64,000 nucleotides of DNA from CAVXEF01 sp963827315 (GTDB taxonomy: Bacteria > Planctomycetota > Phycisphaerae > Sedimentisphaerales > Anaerobacaceae), in the NCBI GenBank assembly GCA_963827315.1, contig CAWHAL010000004.1, forward strand, positions 248,001 to 312,000, written 5' to 3'. Below are positions 48,846-58,234 of this stretch, piece by piece. Each line of letters begins with the position of its first letter. The first letter of the stretch is position 1. Under the pieces are notes generated by a model, which searched no databases, was not told where the DNA came from, and saw only the letters and a program-made list of their open reading frames with translations. Both the position numbers and the translations under genes were made by a program.

Positions 48846-49355
48846 TTGGAGCATAAAAATCTATGGGCGCCGTGGCGAATCGGATACATTCAGGGCTTAA
48901 ATGAGCGCAGCGAATGCTTTATCTGTCATAATTTGCGCAACCCTCAGGATGACGACAAAAATCTGGTGTTGTGGCGTTCCAAATATTGCATTGTGGTACT
49001 GAACCGTTTCCCCTACAACAATGGTCATTTGCTTATAGCGCCGGCCCGACATATTCCCGACATTGACCAGGCCGGCGACGAAGAGATGCTGGAGTTGACT
49101 AAACTGATAAGGGAGTCAAAAAAAGCCTTGTCGCTGGCGATAAAACCTCACGGCTTCAATGTCGGAATGAACTTCGGCAGATGTGCCGGAGCCGGATTGC
49201 CCGAGCATCTTCACATCCACGTCGTCCCTCGCTGGGATGGAGACACGAATTTTATGAGGGTGTGCAGTGATACCGATGTTATAAGCCAGAGTCTGACCGA
49301 GCTTCTCGAGCGGTTAAGGCACGTAAGCAAAGAGCACAATCTGCCCCACTTATAA
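48846..49355 (+). CDS. HIT-family nucleotide hydrolase or Ap4A phosphorylase-like protein
   Basis: Histidine-triad protein acting on dinucleoside polyphosphates or nucleotidyl compounds. About 169 residues from the TTG at 48846 (L/M-E-H-K-N-L-W-A-P-W-R): the family opening starts there and GGAGG is 10 nt upstream, so the frame's earlier TTG at 48816 is not used. The triad H-L-H-I-H-V-V-P-R-W is present, and C-F-I-C near residue 25 is the zinc-type start common in this subgroup. It lies 2 nt ahead of the dGTPase-like gene, so both are probably one transcript. Confidence 0.9.
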   Translation: MEHKNLWAPWRIGYIQGLNERSECFICHNLRNPQDDDKNLVLWRSKYCIVVLNRFPYNNGHLLIAPARHIPDIDQAGDEEMLELTKLIRESKKALSLAIKPHGFNVGMNFGRCAGAGLPEHLHIHVVPRWDGDTNFMRVCSDTDVISQSLTELLERLRHVSKEHNLPHL

Positions 49356-49357
49356 AA

Positions 49358-50449
49358 ATGTGTGGTGAATTTAGCTGTTACGCAGTCAGTGAAAGTTTCA
49401 GCCGGGGTCGAAAGTTCCCGGAAAAGCCGCACCCTTATCGCTCCGACTTCGAGCGCGACCGCGACCGTATAATACATTCCTCTGCCTTCCGCCGACTCGA
49501 GGGCAAAACCCAGGTCTTCACGCCGGGCCTTGACGACCATTATCGCACCCGTCTGACGCACAGTATCGAAGTTGCACAGATAGGAAGGACCATCGCAAGG
49601 GCGCTCGGCTTAAATGAGAGCCTTGCCGAGGCGATATGCCTTGCGCACGACCTCGGACATCCGCCGTTCGGGCACGCCGGTGAAAAAATCCTTAACGATT
49701 TAATGGCCCGGTTCGGCGGATTTGAGCACAACCATCAGGCACTGCGAATCGTCGAACTGCTCGAACACCCTTATCCGGATTTTACCGGCCTGAACCTGAT
49801 GTATGAAACCCGGCTGGGATTGGCAAAGCACAAAGGCCCGTATGACGAACCTAAAGATGTATCCTTTACCGAACCGAACTGTTCGCTGGAAGGCCAGGTT
49901 GCTGTTATTGCTGACCGTATTGCGGTAAGTTCCCACGACCTTGAAGATGGTATGCGGGCAGGTCTGATTGACAGTGGTCAATTAAAAGATATTGAGTTGT
50001 TCGTCGAATCGCAAAACCGAATCATTGCTGAGGCAATCAAAGACCCAGCCCTTCGAAGGACCAGAACAGCAAAAACAATTATTGAAGGCCTTGTCAGCGA
50101 CTGTATCGACGCAAGCAAAAAAAAGCTCGCAAAGGCTAACATAAAAACAGTTGACGATGTCTGCGCTGCAGGCGAAAATCTGATTGTCCTTTCAGATGAA
50201 AACGATGCCAGGTTTGTAGAGCTGGAAAAGTTTTTGTTGGCGAATTTCTATCAGCATAAATCGTTGATACAAATAGCGGGCAAAGTAAAGCTTTGGCTTG
50301 AGCAGCTTTTCGAGAAATTCTGCCGGGAACCGAAGTTGATGCCGGTTTACTACCGGCAATTGATAAACGAGCAGGGCCTGCAGCGCACCGTCTGTGACTA
50401 CATCGCAGGTATGACCGACAGATTCTGTCTGAAAATACTCGAGGCCTAA
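49358..50449 (+). CDS. dgt: Deoxyguanosinetriphosphate triphosphohydrolase-like protein
   Basis: 363-residue HD-superfamily enzyme; relatives hydrolyse dGTP or other dNTPs to the nucleoside and triphosphate. Motifs in order: F-R-R-L-E-G-K-T-Q-V-F, R-L-T-H-S-I-E-V (first His), L-A-H-D-L-G-H-P-P-F-G-H-A-G-E (the HD pair and third His), and the later Y-D-E-P with a conserved Asp near D-R-I-A. It is the shorter bacterial type (about 340-380 residues, as against about 500 for E. coli Dgt). Substrate range cannot be told from sequence. Confidence 0.9.
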   Translation: MCGEFSCYAVSESFSRGRKFPEKPHPYRSDFERDRDRIIHSSAFRRLEGKTQVFTPGLDDHYRTRLTHSIEVAQIGRTIARALGLNESLAEAICLAHDLGHPPFGHAGEKILNDLMARFGGFEHNHQALRIVELLEHPYPDFTGLNLMYETRLGLAKHKGPYDEPKDVSFTEPNCSLEGQVAVIADRIAVSSHDLEDGMRAGLIDSGQLKDIELFVESQNRIIAEAIKDPALRRTRTAKTIIEGLVSDCIDASKKKLAKANIKTVDDVCAAGENLIVLSDENDARFVELEKFLLANFYQHKSLIQIAGKVKLWLEQLFEKFCREPKLMPVYYRQLINEQGLQRTVCDYIAGMTDRFCLKILEA

Positions 50450-50522
50450 AAACAGAGCCGGGAGCGTAAGCGACCGGTTAACGCTTGGCTCCACGTTTTA
50501 TATGGGGCTTGAAGATAATGTT

Positions 50523-51890
50523 ATGAAAAGGTTACTCGCATCGTGTTTTGGTTTGGGCTGGTTGCCTCTTGCGCCGGGAACCTGGGGCTCGCTGCCGCCG
50601 GCAATTATTTTTGTCCTGATGTCTCAGATGGGGATATCGGCTGTGCTAATAACAATTGCGATGGCAGCATTGGCGTTAGCAGGTTCTATTATTTGTGTTA
50701 AATGCGCTTCTGTTGTAATTGCCGCGACGGGTAAAAATGACCCCAAGGAAGTCGTCGCAGACGAATTAGCCGGCCAAGCGATTACATTTTTAATAGCTCC
50801 TTTTTTAGTCACGACCGCATTCTCGACTAAGCAGCTTTGGACTACAGCAGCGATAGGTTTTTTTCTATTCAGGTTATTCGATACTATCAAACCTCCTCCG
50901 GCACATCAGCTTGAGAAGCTGCCCGGTGGCTGGGGAATTCTGGCAGACGACCTCGCCGCTGGTATCTATGCCTCAGTGGTACTCTACTTGTGCATTATTC
51001 TTAATATACCGCATCTTCTCGCAACACTTATACCTCAACAAACAGGTAACGTTTCTATATTGCAGGGCGCGGTATTGGGTATCGTTCAGGGTTTGACAGA
51101 ATTTCTGCCGGTCTCATCCGACGGCCACCTTGTGCTCTTTGAGCACTTTTTCGGCCTCCACGCTGAATCGCAGCAAATGCTCGCCTTTGACCTGTCGGTT
51201 CACCTTGGTACAGTCCTGGCGATATTCTATGTCTTCCGCCGTTCGATAAGGAAATTGTTCAGGAATCTTGCCGGCTCACATAAATACGGCCCGGGTCTTG
51301 TCCAAATCTATAAAAAGAGCCCAAGTGTCCACTTTCTAATACTTGCGTTTGTAGCCAACCTGGCCACAGCCGCGGTCGGTCTGCCCCTTAAGGAATATTT
51401 TCAGGAGGCTCGCGCCAGCTTGTGGGTTGTTGCGGCAATGTGGATAATAACGGGTACTCTCCTTATCGTAACCGATTTGCGGAAACACGCACGTCTGGGT
51501 TTGCGCCAGTTTGGTATCGCCGCTGCTCTCATCATCGGCATTGCCCAAGCAACGGCCCTTATGCCCGCAATTTCCAGAAGCGGTATGACGATATGTGCAG
51601 CCGTGCTTATCGGCCTGCGTCGCCGCTGGGCGGTCGAGTTCAGCTTCCTTTGTGGCGTACCCGCCATTCTGGGCGCAGCCGCTATTGAATTTGTGAAACA
51701 CTATAAGGTAATACTGCAATTTGTTTCTGTCGGGTCGGTAATTGTCGGGTCCGTCGCTGCTGCAATTGTCGGTGTCCTGGCGCTCAACCTTCTGATAAGG
51801 GCCTCAAGAAAGGCGAAATTCAAATACTTCGGGTTGTATTGTTACGCACTGGCGGGTTTTGTAATGCTTTACCTCTTGTTCAAAGCATAG
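50523..51890 (+). CDS. Fusion: phosphatidylglycerophosphatase A domain + undecaprenyl-diphosphatase (UppP/BacA)
   Basis: About 455 residues from the ATG at 50523 (an ATG at 50502 is also possible). Residues 1-165 are a full PgpA-type domain: W-L-P-L-A-P-G-T-W-G-S at 13-23, D-P-K-E-V-V-A-D-E-L-A-G-Q at 73-85, F-R-L-F-D at 116-120, A-D-D-L-A-A-G at 141-147. Residues 178-455 are a full UppP: G-I-V-Q-G-L-T-E-F-L-P-V-S-S-D-G-H at about 186-202 and M-P-A-I-S-R-S-G-M-T later. PgpA dephosphorylates phosphatidylglycerol phosphate to phosphatidylglycerol; UppP makes undecaprenyl phosphate from its diphosphate. Each half has its usual length and catalytic acids, with no stop or frame change between them. 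I do not recall this fusion being described. Confidence 0.9.
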   Translation: MKRLLASCFGLGWLPLAPGTWGSLPPAIIFVLMSQMGISAVLITIAMAALALAGSIICVKCASVVIAATGKNDPKEVVADELAGQAITFLIAPFLVTTAFSTKQLWTTAAIGFFLFRLFDTIKPPPAHQLEKLPGGWGILADDLAAGIYASVVLYLCIILNIPHLLATLIPQQTGNVSILQGAVLGIVQGLTEFLPVSSDGHLVLFEHFFGLHAESQQMLAFDLSVHLGTVLAIFYVFRRSIRKLFRNLAGSHKYGPGLVQIYKKSPSVHFLILAFVANLATAAVGLPLKEYFQEARASLWVVAAMWIITGTLLIVTDLRKHARLGLRQFGIAAALIIGIAQATALMPAISRSGMTICAAVLIGLRRRWAVEFSFLCGVPAILGAAAIEFVKHYKVILQFVSVGSVIVGSVAAAIVGVLALNLLIRASRKAKFKYFGLYCYALAGFVMLYLLFKA

Positions 51891-52097
51891 ATTCATCAGG
51901 GGTGCGCTGCTGCCCATAGCTGTATTTATGAGATATTTTTCGCCGATTGACACTTGAAGGAACATTAGTTTATGCGATAATTGTGAAACCTTGGGGTTTG
52001 TGCTCTTGAGATGGAACGAACTCCTGAGCGAGCGGAGCTTATAACAGAGCGTCTTAGTGTCTTGTTATGGTTTCGACGTAGGAGAAAGGAGTCAAAA

Positions 52098-53522
52098 ATG
52101 AAAACGGAAATCTTTTCCTCAAGCCTCATCAGTATGGCGAATCATAAGTATCTTAGAAAACTTTTGGCCAAGAAAGCCGACCGTTACATTTACGATACAC
52201 TCGTTAACGACGATTCACAGGACCTGAAAGAAGTACAGCTAAAGAAATACCAGTTCTTATCGGCAATGCTGCGCTGTGTGGTACGGAGTGTGGATAAAGG
52301 CTTTATATCGAACGAAATCATAAAAAAGGTTATAAAAGTTCTGGTGGAAAATAACCTCGTCTGCACGGACCAAAGTTACACTCGGGCTGTCGAAAGATTC
52401 AAGGAAAAATACGGTGAGATGCCGCCGAGTTTTATAGTCTTCTCTCCCACGCAGAGGTGCAATTTAAGGTGCATCGGCTGCTACGCAGATTCGGCATCCG
52501 ACACCAGTGCTACGGTTCCTTATCCAGTCGCCGATAGAATAGTCTCTGAGGCACACGACCTCTTTGGAAGCAGATTTATAACTATAAGTGGCGGCGAGCC
52601 ATTCCTGTACAGAAGCGAAGGTAAGACTCTTTTGGATATCTTTCAAAAATATAATGATATGCTCTTTTTGGTATATACCAATGGCACCGTTATTGATGAG
52701 AGCATCGCGGCTGAACTCGCAAAATTTGCAAATGCCACGCCTGCCATCTCCGTCGAAGGTTTTGAAGAGGAAACCGATGAGAGAAGAGGCGCCGGAACCT
52801 TCAAAAAAATCTTAAGGGCCTTTGAGCATTTGCGGCAAGCTGGTGTCCCCTTCGGAATTTCGGTAACCGCAACGAGCAAAAATGTGGATGTCCTTCTGAC
52901 AGATGAATTTTACGATTTTTATTTTGAGCAGCAGGGTGCCTGCTATATGTGGCAGTTCCAGTTGATGCCTATTGGCCGGGGAAAGGATGAGATGGACTTA
53001 ATGGTCAGTCCCGAGCAGAGACTTCAGCTGTACAGAAAATGGGAGAAACTGCTCGCCGAAAAGAAATATTGCCTCGCCGATTTCTGGAACAGTGGCGTAC
53101 TTACGAGGGGGTGTATCGCCTACGGCAGGAACGGTGGGTACTTCTACATCGACTGGCACGGCAATATAACCCCCTGTGCTTTTATTCCTTATTACGTTGA
53201 CAACGTTTACGACTTGTATGAAAACGGCAAAACCCTTTCTGATGCGCTGTTCTCGGATTTTATGAAAAACGGCCGAAAATGGCAGAGAGAATACGGCCTT
53301 GACAACTGCAAAAAACCGCATAACTGGCTGATGCCCTGCTCTATAAGAGACCATTACGACATCTTCAGAAACACCGTCTTGACAAAAAAAGCAAAACCCG
53401 AAGACGAAAAAGCCAAAGAGGCGCTGGAATCTGATGATTATTTCGATACGCTCAAATCCTATGACGAACGACTGCAGCAACTGACAGAAAAAATCTGGCA
53501 AAACGAATATCTAAATGTATAA
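52098..53522 (+). CDS. Radical SAM protein with SPASM-like C-terminus
   Basis: 474 residues from the ATG at 52098, chosen because AAAGGAG is 7 nt upstream; the frame opens further up at 52011 but that leader is not family-like. The radical SAM cluster motif C-N-L-R-C-I-G-C is at residues 121-128, followed by I-S-G-G-E-P-F-L (SAM binding). The C-terminal part has C-I-A-Y-G-R-N-G-G-Y-F-Y-I-D-W-H-G-N-I-T-P-C, a SPASM/Twitch-like segment that would bind a second cluster. The N-terminal 110 residues are a helical extension. Substrate unknown; no peptide precursor gene was seen beside it. An extended -10-like box lies about 120 nt upstream. Confidence 0.85.
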   Translation: MKTEIFSSSLISMANHKYLRKLLAKKADRYIYDTLVNDDSQDLKEVQLKKYQFLSAMLRCVVRSVDKGFISNEIIKKVIKVLVENNLVCTDQSYTRAVERFKEKYGEMPPSFIVFSPTQRCNLRCIGCYADSASDTSATVPYPVADRIVSEAHDLFGSRFITISGGEPFLYRSEGKTLLDIFQKYNDMLFLVYTNGTVIDESIAAELAKFANATPAISVEGFEEETDERRGAGTFKKILRAFEHLRQAGVPFGISVTATSKNVDVLLTDEFYDFYFEQQGACYMWQFQLMPIGRGKDEMDLMVSPEQRLQLYRKWEKLLAEKKYCLADFWNSGVLTRGCIAYGRNGGYFYIDWHGNITPCAFIPYYVDNVYDLYENGKTLSDALFSDFMKNGRKWQREYGLDNCKKPHNWLMPCSIRDHYDIFRNTVLTKKAKPEDEKAKEALESDDYFDTLKSYDERLQQLTEKIWQNEYLNV

Positions 53523-53566
53523 TAACTGTCCTGAGAGAACGGATGCCGGCAAGAAAGGGTCCTGAA

Positions 53567-54052
53567 ATGGCTGTCGAGGCGCCACTTAGCAAATATAAAA
53601 AAAACAACCTCAAAATCTACATCGTCGCCTGTGTGTTTTTCGCTGTTCTCTTTGGTTATGATGGGTATCTCAGTAAATATGAATGGTCATATCGTCTCGA
53701 CTTCTATAAGGACCATGTTGAAAAAAAGGGCGGCCGGCCCGATGACACAATGGTATTTAACCAGAAAGCACCTGTCCTTCTTGCTGTCGTTGCTGTTGCC
53801 TTGGGCGTCCGGCTCTGGATGATTAGAAATAGAAAGCTCATCGCCGATGAAAACGAACTTGTCGTCAGCAACAAACAAAAGATTCCTTACGGCTCCATAG
53901 AAAAAATCGATAAAACGCTTTTTAAAGAAAAGGGCTTCTTTATAATCACCTGCAAGGACGAAAAGGGCGGCAAAGTCGACCTGAAACTGAGTGGCAGAAC
54001 ATATGACAATTTGGCGGCGGTTTTGGACCACATCGTGGCAAAAATCAGTTGA
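53567..54052 (+). CDS. Two-helix membrane protein with PH-like C-terminal part
   Basis: About 161 residues from the ATG at 53567 (AAAGGG upstream; an ATG at 53543 is possible). Two membrane helices (I-Y-I-V-A-C-V-F-F-A-V-L-F-G-Y and A-P-V-L-L-A-V-V-A-V-A-L-G-V-R-L-W) flank a 45-residue loop. The C-terminal 70 residues (E-N-E-L-V-V-S-N-K-Q-K-I-P-Y-G-S-I-E-K-I-D) look like the beta strands of a bacterial PH-like domain. It lies 44 nt after the radical SAM gene in the same direction. Function unknown. Confidence 0.65.
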   Translation: MAVEAPLSKYKKNNLKIYIVACVFFAVLFGYDGYLSKYEWSYRLDFYKDHVEKKGGRPDDTMVFNQKAPVLLAVVAVALGVRLWMIRNRKLIADENELVVSNKQKIPYGSIEKIDKTLFKEKGFFIITCKDEKGGKVDLKLSGRTYDNLAAVLDHIVAKIS

Positions 54053-54179
54053 AATCCTTCGTGATAAACGGTTAAAATTCGGCTGTTCAACCTCAATAAG
54101 CTAACATTAAGCTACTATGGTTTGTCTTTGTAGGCGCTTTTGAGTAAATTGCTATAACACGGTCGCAGACAAGAATAAG

Positions 54180-55454
54180 ATGAATACGTGCATTACCGGA
54201 TTACAGTGGGGTGACGAAGGCAAGGGAAAGGTTGTTGATATCCTTGCCGAGCATTATGACATCGTTGTCCGTTACGGCGGCGGCGCCAACGCCGGACACA
54301 CTGTCGTGATAGGTGACAACAAATTCGCTTTACACCTTTTGCCGAGTGGCGCTGTCCGTCCACACGTTAGCTGTGTAATCGCCAATGGAGTAGTGGTCGA
54401 CCCCGAGACCCTCATAAAGGAAATCGATGCTTTAGCGCAAAGAAACATTACTCTCAGCGGTCGACTCTTCATAAGTGAGAGTGCCCACCTTGTCCTCGAT
54501 TATCACAAAAAGGAAGACCGCCTTCGGGAGGAATCGCTCGGCAAAAACAAAATCGGAACAACTATTCAAGGTATCGGGCCTGCTTACGCCGACAAAGTCG
54601 GCAGAGGTTACGCTTTGCGTATCGCTGATTTAAGCCAGCTCGATAAGCTAAAGGAAAAGCTGCGGATGGTCGTCGAATACAAGAACAAAATCTTTGCCGC
54701 TCTTTATAACGCTGAACCTTCCAGTGCGGATGAAATCTTCGATAAGTGCAGATTCTATGCCGACAGGCTTCTGCCGTTTGCGACCGACACCACCGAGTTC
54801 CTGCACAAATCGATTGCTGATGGAAAACCGATACTCTTCGAAGGTGCACAGGGTGCCCTTTTGGACCTTGACCACGGCACCTTTCCATTTGTAACGAGTT
54901 CGAACTCAAGCTCGCTCGGTATGTCGGCAGGCTGCGGCGTACCCGCACGGATGGTCGATAGGTTCATCGGCGTGGCAAAGGCCTACACCACAAGGGTCGG
55001 TGGGGGACCATTCCCGACCGAGCAGGACAATGAAATCGGCCGGTATATTCGCGACAGAGGAAATGAATACGGTACGACGACAGGCCGGCCTCGCAGATGT
55101 GGTTGGTTCGACGCTGTCGCCGTTTCATACTCCGCAAAAATAGGCTCTATCGACGAAATCGCTTTGATGCACCTCGACACTCTCTCAGGCTTGAAGGAAG
55201 TAAAAATCTGCAGAGCATTCAAAATCAACGGAAAAGAAACTACTTTCTTCCCCACAAATGCAACAAAGCTCTTAAATGCTCAGTGCGTTTATGAATCAAT
55301 ACCAGGCTGGGACCAGGACATCACCGGCATTGACGATTTTCACGAATTGCCGTTGAATGCCCAAAACTTTGTCTGTCTTATTGAGGAGATGGTCGGCAAA
55401 CCAGTTACACTTGTCGGTGTCGGACCTGCGAGAAGTCAGACAATTTTTAGATAA
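54180..55454 (+). CDS. purA: Adenylosuccinate synthase
   Basis: Joins IMP and aspartate with GTP, the first committed step to AMP. 424 residues. Motifs: G-L-Q-W-G-D-E-G-K-G-K (phosphate loop with catalytic Asp and Lys), G-G-A-N-A-G-H-T (catalytic His), T-T-I-Q-G-I-G-P-A-Y, R-V-G-G-G-P-F-P-T-E and T-T-T-G-R-P-R-R. The start is an ATG at 54180. Nothing suggests a change in function. It precedes uppS by 66 nt. Confidence 0.97.
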   Translation: MNTCITGLQWGDEGKGKVVDILAEHYDIVVRYGGGANAGHTVVIGDNKFALHLLPSGAVRPHVSCVIANGVVVDPETLIKEIDALAQRNITLSGRLFISESAHLVLDYHKKEDRLREESLGKNKIGTTIQGIGPAYADKVGRGYALRIADLSQLDKLKEKLRMVVEYKNKIFAALYNAEPSSADEIFDKCRFYADRLLPFATDTTEFLHKSIADGKPILFEGAQGALLDLDHGTFPFVTSSNSSSLGMSAGCGVPARMVDRFIGVAKAYTTRVGGGPFPTEQDNEIGRYIRDRGNEYGTTTGRPRRCGWFDAVAVSYSAKIGSIDEIALMHLDTLSGLKEVKICRAFKINGKETTFFPTNATKLLNAQCVYESIPGWDQDITGIDDFHELPLNAQNFVCLIEEMVGKPVTLVGVGPARSQTIFR

Positions 55455-55520
55455 TGTCTTACCTGCCGTTGTATCCCGGCTGAGAAAGTCCGGGTACGAC
55501 GATTTGCGTTTGAATGGCTA

Positions 55521-56297
55521 ATGGAAGAGCACTTTAGACAAAAGCAAAAAGTAACTGCCGAGCACCTGGGCATATTGCCTGCACAGATACCTCGCCATAT
55601 CGCCATAATTATGGATGGTAACGGCCGATGGGCTCAGAAGAAGCAGCTCTCAAGGGCTGAGGGACATCGAGAGGGTGGAAAAACTGTCGAAAGAATAGCA
55701 CAGCTCTGTGTCACTCTCGGCATTGAATATCTGACCCTTTATTCATTCAGTACGGAAAACTGGAAGAGACCGAAGGTCGAGGTTGATGCCCTGATGTATC
55801 TCTACACGCGATACCTTGCTGAGATTCGTCCTACACTTATGAAGAACAACGTGAAGCTCATGCATCTTGGCCGATTAGTTCCGCTGCCGCCCCAGGTGGT
55901 AAAGGAGCTTACGAAAACCATGGAAATGACCGCCGGCAATACCGGCATGGTACTTGCGCTGGCGCTAAATTACAGCGGCAGAGTCGAAATAATAGACGCC
56001 ATTCGCGCAATCGCCGCCGAGTGCAGGGATGGCCGACTGCAACCTGATGATATTGATGAAAAGTGCATTACCCGCCACCTCTACACCGCAGCTCTCCCCG
56101 AGCCCGACCTTTTGATTCGAACTGCAAACGAGATGAGGGTCAGCAACTTCCTGCTCTGGCAGATTTCGTACACCGAATTCTATGTTACAGAAACTCTCTG
56201 GCCCGATTTCAATGAAAAAGACCTGGAGGATGCAATACTGGCTTATGCGAAAAGACAACGCCGTTTCGGCGACATTATATCGCATATAGCTGATTAA
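55521..56297 (+). CDS. uppS: Isoprenyl transferase (undecaprenyl diphosphate synthase)
   Basis: Builds the C55 lipid carrier for cell-wall synthesis by adding isopentenyl diphosphate units to farnesyl diphosphate. 258 residues with H-I-A-I-I-M-D-G-N-G-R-W-A-Q (catalytic Asp and substrate loop), G-H-R-E-G-G-K-T-V, Y-S-F-S-T-E-N-W-K-R-P and the C-terminal R-T-A-N-E-M-R-V-S-N-F-L-L-W-Q. It lies 30 nt before cdsA, the common uppS-cdsA pair. The product is the substrate of the UppP half of the fusion at 50523. Confidence 0.97.
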   Translation: MEEHFRQKQKVTAEHLGILPAQIPRHIAIIMDGNGRWAQKKQLSRAEGHREGGKTVERIAQLCVTLGIEYLTLYSFSTENWKRPKVEVDALMYLYTRYLAEIRPTLMKNNVKLMHLGRLVPLPPQVVKELTKTMEMTAGNTGMVLALALNYSGRVEIIDAIRAIAAECRDGRLQPDDIDEKCITRHLYTAALPEPDLLIRTANEMRVSNFLLWQISYTEFYVTETLWPDFNEKDLEDAILAYAKRQRRFGDIISHIAD

Positions 56298-56327
56298 ATA
56301 CTAACCAGTTACCAATTATCGATAGTT

Positions 56328-57185
56328 ATGCTCAAACACAGATTACTTTTTGGCACGTTAATGACGGTGTTTTTCACCGCCCTTATCATTTTAGATGGCT
56401 GGCTCGACGGCTCCATAACTGTCTGTCGGGCCGATGACAAACCTTTGCAGGGTACACTCCTTTGCGTACTTATCTCCATACTTATCATTCCTGCCCAGCT
56501 TGAGATGTCGAGACTTTTCGCTGCAAAAAACTTAAAGCTTTTTGTGCCGGTATCGATTGTTGCTTCGATTCTACTCGCTGCCTGTTGGTATTGGCCGGCG
56601 ATTGTTGGGGTTTCAGTGGCGATTTATCTGCCTTTGGTCTGTGTCTTTGTGTTTCTGGCACTGCTCTTGTACCAGTATGTCAGTTTTGGTTTCTCAGGGA
56701 TAGTCGCAAATTGCGGAGCGAACTGTTTTTCGATTCTTTACCTCGGGCTTTTCAGTGCTTTCGTGCTTGCGGTCCGGATTGATTTCGGCCTATGGCCGCT
56801 GCTGATGTTCATTTTTGTCGTAAAGTTCGCTGACATAGGTGCTTACGCAATGGGTACGGTTTTTGGAAAGCACAAATTCTCGCCCAGAATCAGCCCCGGC
56901 AAGACTTGGGAGGGTATGGCCGGTGCCGTTGTGGTCGCCGTCATAGTGGCTATTCTTTTTGCCGTAGCTTTTGATATAATGACTTGGCTGTTGGCAGCAG
57001 TCTTTGGCTTTTGTTTCGCGTTTATCGGCCAGTTAGGCGATTTAGTCGAGTCTATGATTAAGCGGGACGCCCGCCAAAAAGATTCATCTGACATCGTCCC
57101 GGGCTTCGGTGGAATACTCGACATCGTTGATTCACCTTTGATAGCGGCGCCATTTGCGTATTTGTTTTTTATGTCCTGCAGTTAG
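56328..57185 (+). CDS. cdsA: Phosphatidate cytidylyltransferase
   Basis: Makes CDP-diacylglycerol from phosphatidate and CTP, upstream of all major phospholipids including the substrate of PgpA. 285 residues, with about seven to eight membrane helices. The C-terminal signature is S-M-I-K-R-D-A-R-Q-K-D-S-S-D followed by P-G-F-G-G-I-L-D-I-V-D-S; the usual H-G-G and D-R-x-D are F-G-G and D-I-V-D, so two consensus positions differ while the metal-binding Asp residues remain. It follows uppS and precedes phoH. Confidence 0.92.
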   Translation: MLKHRLLFGTLMTVFFTALIILDGWLDGSITVCRADDKPLQGTLLCVLISILIIPAQLEMSRLFAAKNLKLFVPVSIVASILLAACWYWPAIVGVSVAIYLPLVCVFVFLALLLYQYVSFGFSGIVANCGANCFSILYLGLFSAFVLAVRIDFGLWPLLMFIFVVKFADIGAYAMGTVFGKHKFSPRISPGKTWEGMAGAVVVAVIVAILFAVAFDIMTWLLAAVFGFCFAFIGQLGDLVESMIKRDARQKDSSDIVPGFGGILDIVDSPLIAAPFAYLFFMSCS

Positions 57186-57238
57186 TTGTTATGTTTAGCC
57201 ATCGGTTTTGCCGGCGATTGATACAATAGGGATACGAA

Positions 57239-58180
57239 TTGGAAATCACCATACAATTAGATTCGACCGATAGGCAGCTTGAGTTGTTTGGCCCAGCCGA
57301 CAGTAACCTTCGACTTTTGCGAAAAAGCCTCGGCGTCCAAATCACCGCCAGAGGGTCTGATTTGATAATCAGTGGTCAGCAGGAAGACGTAGACAAGGCT
57401 GCTGAAATCATCGACAAAATGCAAAGGCATCTAATCAAAAAAGGCTCTCTCACTACCGCTAACGTAAAGACCTTTTTTGCTCAGGACGCCGCCGTAGCGC
57501 TGCAGGCCAGCCGGGCCATTACTGTCTACTCCCACGAAAAAATTATTGAGCCTTCCACGAAGGGACAGCTCAGGTATGTCGAGATTATGCTGGCGAATGA
57601 CCTTACGTTTTGTATAGGCCCCGCTGGAACAGGAAAGACATACCTTGCCGTCGCAATCGCCGTCTCAATGCTGAAGAAAAGGCAAATCAGAAAAATCGTT
57701 CTTGCCCGTCCTGCTGTCGAAGCCGGTGAGAGACTCGGCTTTCTCCCCGGCGATATACAGGCCAAAGTGAATCCCTACCTGCGGCCGCTCTTTGACGCCC
57801 TCGAGGATATGATGGACTTCGCGCAAATGAAAAAATTTATGGAGATGGATATCATCGAAATCATTCCACTTGCCTTTATGCGCGGCAGAACCCTCAACGA
57901 AGCCGTCGTCATTTGCGATGAGGCGCAGAATACCTCTCCAGGTCAGATGTTGATGGTTCTGACGAGGCTCGGCCACGGCTCAAAAATGATAATAACGGGC
58001 GACATAACACAGGTTGACCTCGACTCCGGCCAAAAAAGCGGAATGGTCGAAGCCATCGAAATACTCCGGCGAATCAAAGGCATAGGTTACGTAGCATTGA
58101 CCCAGAGGGACATTGTCCGACACCACCTGGTTCAGAATATTGTCCAGGCCTACAAGAGAAAGGCCGAAAACAAAAGATAA
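57239..58180 (+). CDS. phoH: PhoH-like ATPase
   Basis: 313 residues. An N-terminal KH-like region (about 1-75) is followed by the PhoH ATPase with G-P-A-G-T-G-K-T (Walker A), L-A-R-P-A-V-E-A-G-E-R-L-G-F-L-P-G, V-I-C-D-E-A-Q-N (Walker B) and T-G-D-I-T-Q-V-D-L. PhoH relatives are linked to RNA metabolism; the phoH-HD-ybeY order seen here is conserved in many bacteria. Its TTG start at 57239 has a weak GGGAT upstream. Confidence 0.93.
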   Translation: MEITIQLDSTDRQLELFGPADSNLRLLRKSLGVQITARGSDLIISGQQEDVDKAAEIIDKMQRHLIKKGSLTTANVKTFFAQDAAVALQASRAITVYSHEKIIEPSTKGQLRYVEIMLANDLTFCIGPAGTGKTYLAVAIAVSMLKKRQIRKIVLARPAVEAGERLGFLPGDIQAKVNPYLRPLFDALEDMMDFAQMKKFMEMDIIEIIPLAFMRGRTLNEAVVICDEAQNTSPGQMLMVLTRLGHGSKMIITGDITQVDLDSGQKSGMVEAIEILRRIKGIGYVALTQRDIVRHHLVQNIVQAYKRKAENKR

Positions 58181-58234
58181 AAGCCCGGCGAACACTTCTC
58201 TTGTCGGGGTCGGATATAAGTGAAGGTGTAGAAA

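Noticed and set aside
51947..51981. TTGACA ... GATAAT promoter for the radical SAM gene
   Set aside because: Spacing is 23 nt, too long for a normal promoter; only the extended -10-like TGCGATAAT remains plausible.
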